DNA from: Parvibaculum sp964560165
GTDB taxonomy: Bacteria > Pseudomonadota > Alphaproteobacteria > Parvibaculales > Parvibaculaceae
Assembly: GCA_964560165.1 (NCBI GenBank)
Contig: CAZLLB010000001.1
Coordinates: 1-39,825, forward strand
Direction of reading: 5' to 3'
DNA length: 39,825 bases
The translations under genes were made by a program, and so were the position numbers. The notes under the pieces were generated by a model. The model ran no database searches. It saw nothing but the letters and a program-made list of their open reading frames with translations, and was not told the DNA's origin. Numbering within the stretch: position 1 is the stretch's first letter; each line of letters opens with the position of its first letter. Shown in pieces: positions 33,764 through 39,825 of this stretch.

Positions 33764-34978
33764 GTGTCCGATGCCGGTCGGTTGGCGCATGGCCAGCCTG
33801 CCACCGCCGAAACCGGCCTTCCAGAGCCGGCGCCTCGCTTGGGGCGCCGCCGCCGCCGTGCGCGCGGCAAGGGCCGGGCTGGGGATAAGAACGCTCCCAT
33901 CCCCACAGGCGTCACCCAGCGGCATGAGGCGCAAGGCCCGGTCTATGGCGCGCTTGATCTCGGCACCAATAATTGCCGCCTCCTCATCGCCCGGCGCACC
34001 CGCGAGGGCTTCAAGGTTATTGACGCCTATTCGCGCATTGTCCGTCTCGGCGAGGGGCTTTCAGCGCGCGGCGCTCTCGGCGGCGACGCCATGGACCGCG
34101 CCGTCGATGCGCTGAAAATCTGTGCCGACAAGATGGTCCGGCGCGGCGTCACACGCTCTCGCCTTATTGCGACGGAAGCCTGCCGCGCCGCCGCCAATGG
34201 CGCGGATTTCATCGATCGCGTAAAGGCCGAAACCGGCCTTGCGCTCGAGATCGTGTCGAACGAGGACGAAGCGCGCCTTGCTGTGGCCGGTTGCGCGCCG
34301 CTTCTCGATAGTGCCTGCGCCTCGGCTCTCGTTTTCGACATAGGCGGTGGCTCGACGGAATTGATCTGGGTCAGCATGGGTGAGGCGGCTGGCGCGCGCA
34401 GGCCCAGACCTCGCATCGAAGACTGGATTTCGCTCTCCTGCGGCGTCGTCACTCTGGCCGAGCGTCATGGTGGCGTCGATGTCTCGGGTACTGCCTATGA
34501 GAGCATGGTCGCGGAGGTGAGCGCTCGCATCGTGCCTTTCATCGCCCGCCTGCGTCAGGCTGAACCAGCGGGCGGTGGCGGGTTCCATCTTCTCGGCACG
34601 TCCGGCACTGTCACCACCATCGCAGGCGTCCATCTCGGCCTGCCGCGCTATGATCGCAACCGCGTTGACGGCACGTGGATCACGCCCACCGATGTCGATC
34701 GCGTTACGCGCACGCTGCTCGCGATGAACTACGACGCGCGCGCCGCTCATCCTTGCGTTGGCCGCGAACGCGCCGACCTTGTGCTGGCTGGTTGTGCTAT
34801 CTTCGAGGCCATTGCTCGCGCCTGGCCAGCCGAGCGTCTCCGTGTCGCAGACCGGGGCTTGCGTGAGGGGATTCTCCTTTCGCTGATGGAGGCCGACAGC
34901 ACCCGCAATCGCCGCCGCCGTCGCAGACGCCGGAGCGCCAGAGCCGCAAGCGCCGCCGCGCAAGGAACAACCGAATGA
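33764..34978 (+). CDS. Ppx/GppA-family exopolyphosphatase / pppGpp phosphohydrolase
   Basis: The ASKHA-fold phosphatase acts on polyphosphate or on the pppGpp alarmone. I prefer the GTG at 33764 (404 residues) since GGAG lies 6 bases upstream; the GTG at 33716 has no ribosome site. Phosphate and nucleotide loops are seen: GALDLGTNNCRLLIA, the ATEACRAAANG segment, FDIGGGSTELIW, and LGTSGTVTTIAG, with GLREGILLSLM at the C-terminus. A basic Arg/Ala/Gly-rich N-terminal extension (about 60 residues before the fold) and an Arg-rich C-terminal tail (RNRRRRRRRRSARA) are unusual additions, possibly for binding polyphosphate or RNA. The stop overlaps the rlmE start. Confidence 0.9.
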   Translation: MSDAGRLAHGQPATAETGLPEPAPRLGRRRRRARGKGRAGDKNAPIPTGVTQRHEAQGPVYGALDLGTNNCRLLIARRTREGFKVIDAYSRIVRLGEGLSARGALGGDAMDRAVDALKICADKMVRRGVTRSRLIATEACRAAANGADFIDRVKAETGLALEIVSNEDEARLAVAGCAPLLDSACASALVFDIGGGSTELIWVSMGEAAGARRPRPRIEDWISLSCGVVTLAERHGGVDVSGTAYESMVAEVSARIVPFIARLRQAEPAGGGGFHLLGTSGTVTTIAGVHLGLPRYDRNRVDGTWITPTDVDRVTRTLLAMNYDARAAHPCVGRERADLVLAGCAIFEAIARAWPAERLRVADRGLREGILLSLMEADSTRNRRRRRRRRSARAASAAAQGTTE

Positions 34979-35703
34979 CGGACAAGAAAAAAACTTCAGG
35001 CCCGGGCGCAGGCGACCGCAAACTTCACGTGCGTGTGAAGACAGCGAAGAAGCGCACTCTGTCATCTGCGCGCTGGCTCGAGCGTCAGTTGAACGACCCT
35101 TATGTCGCCGCTGCGAAGAAGGATGGCTACCGCTCGCGCGCCGCCTACAAGATTCTGGAAATCGACGACAAGTTTCATTTTCTCAAGCCGGGTGCTCGCG
35201 TGGTCGATCTCGGTGCTGCGCCCGGCGGCTGGTGTCAGGTCGCGGTCGTGCGCACTCATGCGCTGGAGGGCAGGGGCGCAAAGCAGGGCCGCATCATCGG
35301 TGTTGATATGGGCAATATGGATGAGCTGCCCGGCGCCACAGTCATGAAGCTCGATTTTCTGGAAGAGGGCGCCGACACCCAGATCAAGCAGGTGCTGGGC
35401 GGCGAAGCCGATGTCGTCCTTTCGGATATGGCAGCCCATGCCACCGGCCACCGTCAGACGGATCATCTGAAGATCATGGCGCTTTGCGAGGCCGCCGCCG
35501 ATTTTGCCGTCGATGTGCTGAGCGAAGGTGGCACCTATTGCGCCAAGGTCTTGCGCGGCGGCACGGAGAACGAGCTTCTGCTGATGCTCAAGCAACACTT
35601 TCAGACCGTCCGCCATGTGAAGCCAAAAGCCAGCCGCGCCGATTCGTCGGAAATGTATGTGCTTGCTCAAGGGTTTCGGAAACGAAGCGAAGATTCTCAG
35701 TGA
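34975..35703 (+). CDS. rlmE: 23S rRNA (uridine-2'-O)-methyltransferase RlmE
   Basis: RlmE (FtsJ/RrmJ) methylates U2552 of 23S rRNA late in 50S assembly. The 242-residue product shows SAM motif VVDLGAAPGGWCQVAV and the catalytic K-D-K-E set: Lys59 in SRAAYKILEIDDKF, the Asp in LSDMAAHATGH, Lys in YCAKVLRGG and Glu in SSEMYVLAQGF. A basic N-terminal extension of about 30 residues (KKKTSGPGAGDRK) is typical of alphaproteobacterial forms. The start overlaps the ppx/gppA stop (ATGA), so they are co-translated; a 155-base spacer follows before guaB. Confidence 0.95.
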   Translation: MTDKKKTSGPGAGDRKLHVRVKTAKKRTLSSARWLERQLNDPYVAAAKKDGYRSRAAYKILEIDDKFHFLKPGARVVDLGAAPGGWCQVAVVRTHALEGRGAKQGRIIGVDMGNMDELPGATVMKLDFLEEGADTQIKQVLGGEADVVLSDMAAHATGHRQTDHLKIMALCEAAADFAVDVLSEGGTYCAKVLRGGTENELLLMLKQHFQTVRHVKPKASRADSSEMYVLAQGFRKRSEDSQ

Positions 35704-35825
35704 GCTTTCGCATCCAGCATTGCGCGCACAAGGCAAGCAATCCGATGGCGGTAAAGCCTCTATATTTCAATCTTCCTTTGCATTCAGCGCCAAGGGTGTT
35801 AGAAGCCACCGCCAACACGTGATTA

Positions 35826-35844
35826 CGCGCCGTTAGCGGGCGCG
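35826..35844 (+). promoter_or_regulatory. Hairpin abutting the guaB ribosome-binding site
   Basis: CGCGCC (35826-35831) and GGCGCG (35839-35844) are perfect arms with a 7-base loop, and the last base of the stem is the first base of the strong ribosome site GAGGAGG (35844-35850), 8 bases before the guaB ATG. Such a stem could modulate access to the site. I did not find a convincing -35/-10 pair in the 35704-35858 spacer. Confidence 0.3.
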
Positions 35845-35858
35845 AGGAGGTTGGCTAC

Positions 35859-37319
35859 ATGATCCGCGAAGCACTGACGTTCGATGACGTTCTCCTGCTG
35901 CCCGCTGCATCATCAATATTGCCCAGCCAGGCCGACACGCGAACGCGACTTACACGCGCCGTTACACTCGGCATCCCCCTGATTTCAGCCGCCATGGACA
36001 CAGTCACCGAAGGCCGCCTCGCCATCGCGATGGCGCAGGCTGGCGGCATCGGCGTTCTCCATCGCAACATGACGCCGGAGCAGCAGGCCGCCGAAGTCCG
36101 CATGGTCAAGAGATTCGAAAGCGGCATGGTGGTGAACCCCGTCACCATCGGCCCCGATGCGACACTGGCCGATGCCTTTGCGCTGATGGACAGCCACGGC
36201 ATCACGGGCATTCCGGTGGTAGAGGATAATGGCAAGCTCGCAGGCATTCTCACCAACCGCGACGTGCGCTTTGCAACCAACATGCGGGAGCCTGTGCGCA
36301 ACCTGATGACGAAGGAAAGCCTCGTCACAGTGTCCGATGGTGTCAGCCAGGCTGAAGCCAAGAAAATCCTTCACAAGCACCGCATCGAAAAACTTCTCGT
36401 CGTCGATGATGCCTATCGCTGCATCGGCCTCATTACGGTCAAGGATATCGAGAAGGCGCAGCTTCACCCCAATTCCTGCAAGGATGATCAGGGTCGCCTA
36501 CGCGTCGCCGCCGCAACCACGGTGGGCGATGAAGGCTTCGTCCGTTCCGAGGCGCTGCTTGCCGCTGGCTGCGATGTCATCATCGTCGATACCGCGCATG
36601 GTCATTCCTCGCGCGTTGCCGAAGCCGTGCAGCGCATCAAGAAAATGTCGAACGCCACGCAGGTCATCGCGGGCAACGTCGCCACAGGCGATGGTGCGCA
36701 AGCGCTGATCGACGCAGGTGCGGATGCGATCAAGGTCGGCATCGGCCCCGGCTCCATCTGCACCACGCGCATTGTTGCCGGCATCGGCGTGCCCCAGCTC
36801 ACCGCGATTTTCGATGCCGTCGAAGTGGCGCGTAAAGCGGACGTACCCGTCATCGCTGATGGCGGCATCAAATATTCTGGCGATCTCGCCAAGGCCATCG
36901 CGGCTGGCGCGGAATGCGCGATGATCGGCTCGTTGCTTGCGGGCACCGAGGAAAGCCCCGGCGAGGTCTTTCTGTTTCAGGGCCGCAGCTACAAGTCCTA
37001 TCGCGGCATGGGGTCCGTCGGCGCCATGGCGCTCGGTTCCGCCGATCGCTACTTCCAGCAAGACGTGAAGGATTCGCAGAAGCTCGTGCCCGAAGGCATT
37101 GAAGGGCAAGTTCCTTTCAAGGGCCCGGTGGAGCAGGTTCTTCATCAGCTCGTCGGCGGTCTGCGCGCCGCCATGGGCTACACGGGATCAGAGACGGTCA
37201 AGGAGTTCCAGAAGCGCGCCGAGTTCGTGCGCATCTCCGCGGCCAGCTTGCGCGAAAGCCACGTTCACGATGTGACGATCACGCGCGAAGCCCCCAATTA
37301 TCCCGGCATCGGCAGTTAA
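35859..37319 (+). CDS. guaB: IMP dehydrogenase
   Basis: GuaB oxidises IMP to XMP, the committed step of GMP synthesis. The 486-residue protein has the N-terminal LTFDDVLLLPAASSILP, a CBS (Bateman) pair around residues 90-205 that senses purine nucleotides, the IMP loop GIGPGSICTTR with the catalytic Cys301, and the mobile flap with the Arg397-Tyr398 dyad in GSADRYFQQ. Everything expected is intact. It lies 26 bases before the rsmB-like gene and two genes before guaA, so both enzymes of the IMP to GMP branch are in one cluster, as in many alphaproteobacteria. Confidence 0.97.
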   Translation: MIREALTFDDVLLLPAASSILPSQADTRTRLTRAVTLGIPLISAAMDTVTEGRLAIAMAQAGGIGVLHRNMTPEQQAAEVRMVKRFESGMVVNPVTIGPDATLADAFALMDSHGITGIPVVEDNGKLAGILTNRDVRFATNMREPVRNLMTKESLVTVSDGVSQAEAKKILHKHRIEKLLVVDDAYRCIGLITVKDIEKAQLHPNSCKDDQGRLRVAAATTVGDEGFVRSEALLAAGCDVIIVDTAHGHSSRVAEAVQRIKKMSNATQVIAGNVATGDGAQALIDAGADAIKVGIGPGSICTTRIVAGIGVPQLTAIFDAVEVARKADVPVIADGGIKYSGDLAKAIAAGAECAMIGSLLAGTEESPGEVFLFQGRSYKSYRGMGSVGAMALGSADRYFQQDVKDSQKLVPEGIEGQVPFKGPVEQVLHQLVGGLRAAMGYTGSETVKEFQKRAEFVRISAASLRESHVHDVTITREAPNYPGIGS

Positions 37320-37345
37320 TTTAATTCAGTTAGTCAGGCGGCAAC

Positions 37346-38644
37346 ATGACCCCCGGTGCCCGCCTTCAAGCGGCGATCGACATTCTCTCCTCTATCGACA
37401 GCACCCGCCATCCTGCGGATCGCGTCTTCGATGGCTGGGCGCGCGGAAGCCGTTTTGCCGGATCGAAAGATCGCGCCGCTGTGGGGGAGCTTGTCTTCAC
37501 CGTACTCCGCCACAAGTCTGAACTGTCCGCCGCACTTGGTAGCCAAGAGCCGCGCCTGCTCGCCCTCGGGGCCATCTCGATGATCAATGCGGCAGGCCCC
37601 GCCGCCGCCATGGCACTGGCCGATGGCGCGCGCCACGCCCCCGCGCCGCTTGAGCCATCCGAGGCCGCAGCGCTTCTCGCCGCCACGCTCCCCGGCACTG
37701 ATGCTCCCGCCCATGTGCGCCTCAACTATCCCGAATGGTTGCACGGCGAATTCGTTGCGGCTTTCGGCCCGCGCCTCGAAACCGAAATGGCGGCGCTGAT
37801 GGAGCGCGCGCCCACCGATCTCCGCGTCAATGCACTGAAGGGCGACCGCGAGGCCGCACTTGCCGCGCTCTCGGAAGAAAAAGTCGATATCGAGCCGACG
37901 CCGCTCGCGCCGCTCGGCCTGCGGCTCAAAGCCCGCGCCAATATTCAGGGCCTCGCCTCCTTCCGCGAGGGGTTGATCGAGTTGCAGGATGAGGGCTCAC
38001 AACTTGCCTGCCTGCTTGTCGCCGCCAAGCCCGGCGAACAAATTGTCGATCTCTGCGCGGGCGGTGGGGGCAAGGCGCTGGCGCTCGCCGCCGCCATGGG
38101 CAATCGCGGCCAGATCCACGCTTGCGACACCGACCGCCGCCGCCTCGGCAAGTTGATGCCTCGCGCCCAGCGCGCAGGTGCGCGCAACATCCAGACCCGC
38201 TTCATCAAGCCCGATGTGCTTCCCGGCGGCCCCGACACCGATCTTGCCGATCTCGAAGCCCGCATGGATTGCGTGCTGGTCGATGCGCCTTGCAGCGGCA
38301 CGGGCGCATGGCGGCGCAACCCCGATGCGCGCTGGCGTCTGACGCCGGAATTGCTGGCAAGCTATCGTTCCACGCAAGCGGAGGTGCTGCACCGCGCCAG
38401 TCTCGCCGTGAAGCCGGGCGGACGCCTTGTCTATGTCACTTGTTCGCTGCTCCCTTGCGAAAACGAATTGCAGATAGATGGCTTCCTGAAAGCCCGATCC
38501 GACTTTACGCTGACCCCATGGGACGCCGCTTGGCCGGAAGGCGTCGAAACGCCGTCGGTGGCGAAGGGTGGGGCGCTCCGCCTGACGCCGGCCACCACGG
38601 GCACGGATGGCTTCTTCGCCGTCGTTCTCACGCGAGAGGGTTGA
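37346..38644 (+). CDS. RsmB/NOP-family rRNA cytosine-C5 methyltransferase
   Basis: The 432-residue enzyme has an N-terminal helical RNA-binding part (about 1-130, with WARGSRFAGSKDRAAVGELVF) and a C-terminal m5C methyltransferase domain. SAM motif VDLCAGGGGKALALAA is present, and both family cysteines are seen: Cys316 in VDAPCSGTGAWRRNP (motif IV) and Cys366 in YVTCSLLPCENE (motif VI, the nucleophile in RsmB). It is similar to RsmB, which makes m5C967 in 16S rRNA, but the NusB-like domain is shorter, so the target is not certain. The next gene begins at its stop. Confidence 0.88.
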   Translation: MTPGARLQAAIDILSSIDSTRHPADRVFDGWARGSRFAGSKDRAAVGELVFTVLRHKSELSAALGSQEPRLLALGAISMINAAGPAAAMALADGARHAPAPLEPSEAAALLAATLPGTDAPAHVRLNYPEWLHGEFVAAFGPRLETEMAALMERAPTDLRVNALKGDREAALAALSEEKVDIEPTPLAPLGLRLKARANIQGLASFREGLIELQDEGSQLACLLVAAKPGEQIVDLCAGGGGKALALAAAMGNRGQIHACDTDRRRLGKLMPRAQRAGARNIQTRFIKPDVLPGGPDTDLADLEARMDCVLVDAPCSGTGAWRRNPDARWRLTPELLASYRSTQAEVLHRASLAVKPGGRLVYVTCSLLPCENELQIDGFLKARSDFTLTPWDAAWPEGVETPSVAKGGALRLTPATTGTDGFFAVVLTREG

Positions 38645-38645
38645 T

Positions 38646-39116
38646 GTGACAGGAATGAGAAGCCGCAAACGGGTCGCTCTGCTCAGCATCATGCTTTTCT
38701 GCGCGCTGCCCGCTCCGGTCTTCGCGGCAAGCCCCGCCATGAGCCAGGCATCACAATCCTTGTTGAGCCGGGGTCTGGCGGCGCATGACGCCAAACGCGC
38801 CCAGCGTTTTCTGGAACAATCCATCGTCGCCGACCCCTCCAACGCTGCCGCCTTCGGCGCGCTGGGCAATCTCTATGAACGCGAAGGGCAAAGAGCCAAG
38901 GCTCGCAAATATTACGATCTCGCGCTGGGGGCCGATCCGGTGGACCTGACGGCATTGTCCGGCGCTGCGGCGCTTGATCTCGCCGAAGGCAAGAAGGCCG
39001 ACGCGCAGGACAAGCTGCGCAAGCTGAAGATCGTCTGTCCCGCCTGCAAGCAGACCCACGAACTTGAAAACGCATTGAAGACCGGCACTCCCGCCGCCAC
39101 CTCATCCAATCCGTAA
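38646..39116 (+). CDS. Secreted TPR-repeat protein
   Basis: The 156-residue product has a basic N-terminus and hydrophobic signal segment (KRVALLSIMLFCALPAPVFA) and tetratricopeptide-like helices: AQRFLEQSIVADPSNAAAF, LGNLYEREGQRAKARKYYD and a third degenerate unit. It is probably periplasmic. GTG at 38646 is chosen since GAGAGGG lies five bases upstream; the ATG at 38655 has no usable spacing to that site. A CPAC pair near residue 132 could hold a disulfide. It lies between the rRNA methyltransferase and guaA, and seven bases before guaA, a neighbourhood that looks conserved in related bacteria. Role unknown. Confidence 0.72.
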   Translation: MTGMRSRKRVALLSIMLFCALPAPVFAASPAMSQASQSLLSRGLAAHDAKRAQRFLEQSIVADPSNAAAFGALGNLYEREGQRAKARKYYDLALGADPVDLTALSGAAALDLAEGKKADAQDKLRKLKIVCPACKQTHELENALKTGTPAATSSNP

Positions 39117-39123
39117 ACGGACC

Positions 39124-39747
39124 ATGACCGACAATATCCTCATCATAGATTTCGGCAGTCAGGTGACGCAGTTGATCGCGCGGCGCGTCCGCGAGAGCGG
39201 CGTCTATTGCGAAATCGTTCCCTTCAACAAGGCCGAAGGCCAACTCGAAGCCTTCAAGCCCAAAGGCGTCATCCTTTCCGGCGGCCCCGCCAGCGCTGCC
39301 GGGCTCGATGCGCCCCGCGCGCCAGATTGGGTGTTCACGGCAGGTATCCCGGTCCTCGGCATCTGCTATGGCGAGCAAACCATGTGCGCTCAGCTCGGCG
39401 GTCGCGTCGCGGCCTCCGACGATGAGCGCGAGTTCGGACGCGCCGCGATCAAGGTCATCGAGAACTCGCCGCTGTTCGATGGCATCCTGCAAAAAGGCGA
39501 TGAAGAACCGGTCTGGATGAGCCATGGCGATCGTGTTGTCGCGCTCCCGCAGGGCTTCAAGGCCGTGGCGGTGAGTGGCAACGCTCCCTTCGCGGCCATC
39601 GCTGACGAGAGCCGTCATTTCTACGGCGTCCAGTTTCACCCTGAAGTCGCGCACACGCCGCGCGGGCGCGATCTGCTGCGCAACTTCACGCACAAGATCG
39701 TCGGCTGCAAAGGCGATTGGACCATGGCCGCCTTCAAGGATGTGTAA
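39124..39747 (+). CDS. guaA: GMP synthase, glutamine amidotransferase part, ended by an in-frame TAA
   Basis: GuaA makes GMP from XMP using ammonia channelled from a class I glutaminase. This part has 207 residues: LIIDFGSQVTQLIARRVRE, VILSGGPASA, the nucleophile Cys in GICYGEQTMCAQLGG and His/Glu in YGVQFHPEVAHTPRG; all catalytic residues are present. In normal GuaA the chain continues into the ATP-pyrophosphatase domain through a helix such as IARIRKQVG. Here a TAA at 39745-39747 stands just before exactly that sequence, and the frame stays open afterwards. So the gene is either broken, carries a sequence error, or is split into two subunits. No strong ribosome site is seen before its ATG. 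Confidence 0.85.
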   Translation: MTDNILIIDFGSQVTQLIARRVRESGVYCEIVPFNKAEGQLEAFKPKGVILSGGPASAAGLDAPRAPDWVFTAGIPVLGICYGEQTMCAQLGGRVAASDDEREFGRAAIKVIENSPLFDGILQKGDEEPVWMSHGDRVVALPQGFKAVAVSGNAPFAAIADESRHFYGVQFHPEVAHTPRGRDLLRNFTHKIVGCKGDWTMAAFKDV

Positions 39748-39825
39748 ATCGCCCGCATCCGCAAGCAGGTCGGCAAGGAACGCGTGATCTGCGGCCTCTC
39801 CGGCGGCGTCGATTCCTCCGTCGTC
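39748..39825 (+). pseudogene. guaA: GMP synthase, ATP-pyrophosphatase part after the in-frame stop (cut by the window end)
   Basis: The frame continues without interruption from the TAA at 39745-39747 to the window end and reads IARIRKQVGKERVICGLS, then GGVDSSVV, the SGGxDSS PP-loop of GMP synthase. There is no ATG in this frame; a GTG at 39784 has AAGGAA upstream and would delete the leading helix. It is therefore the second half of guaA, translated only if there is readthrough, an unusual start, or if the stop is an error. Confidence 0.7.

Noticed and set aside
1..39825. Search for transposases, integrases, toxin-antitoxin pairs, phage genes, CRISPR arrays and defence islands.
   Set aside because: None was recognised; the tRNA-Gln has no integrase or partial tRNA copy next to it.

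Overview
The window reads as a GC-rich alphaproteobacterial chromosome segment with dense, mostly co-directional genes, many ATGA-type overlaps and GTG starts. The gene order ppx/gppA - rlmE - guaB - rsmB-like - TPR gene - guaA, together with the many acyl-CoA-metabolism genes, resembles hydrocarbon- or fatty-acid-degrading Hyphomicrobiales/Parvibaculum-like bacteria. That placement is inference from gene content and synteny; the sequence carries no 16S gene or other direct taxonomic marker.

Layout. (1) 1-9.3 kb: the 3' part of an HpaB-family (4-hydroxyphenylacetate 3-hydroxylase/4-hydroxybutyryl-CoA dehydratase-like) gene, then a 2000-residue periplasmic alpha-2-macroglobulin directly followed by pbpC (penicillin-binding protein 1C), the classic bacterial pair. 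(2) 9.4-14.3 kb: small-molecule catabolism: a PRISE-type enone reductase, a crotonase, a decayed second crotonase, a divergent VOC protein, a luciferase-like monooxygenase and an acetoacetate-decarboxylase-family protein. (3) 14.4-19.9 kb: a compact sugar operon: glucose-1-phosphate cytidylyltransferase, CDP-glucose 4,6-dehydratase, RmlC-like epimerase, TcaB9-like sugar C-methyltransferase, family 2 glycosyltransferase and NAD-dependent reductase. It predicts a C-methyl-branched CDP-6-deoxyhexose, in the style of CDP-vinelose, and its transfer. (4) 19.9-25.6 kb, minus strand: acetyl-CoA hydrolase/transferase family protein, fadE, and a Tat-lipoprotein molybdenum oxidoreductase with its cytochrome b561-type membrane partner. 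(5) 25.7-33.3 kb: N-carbamoylputrescine amidase, acyl-CoA dehydrogenase, DEAD-box RNA helicase, an atypical SDR, a crotonase, and on the minus strand an alpha/beta hydrolase and a four-helix membrane protein. (6) 33.4-39.8 kb: tRNA-Gln(CTG) on the minus strand with a good promoter, then the housekeeping run of RNA and purine genes.

The most notable observations are: an in-frame TAA in guaA exactly at the boundary between the glutaminase and ATP-pyrophosphatase domains; the CDP-branched-sugar cassette; a 13-A homopolymer inside the alpha-2-macroglobulin gene, where a one-base slip would truncate the protein; an internally deleted crotonase that keeps its start, ribosome site and both termini; and a Tat-exported Mo-lipoprotein paired with a cytochrome b. 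I saw no transposase, CRISPR array, phage gene or rRNA. No gene-free stretch exceeds 300 bases.
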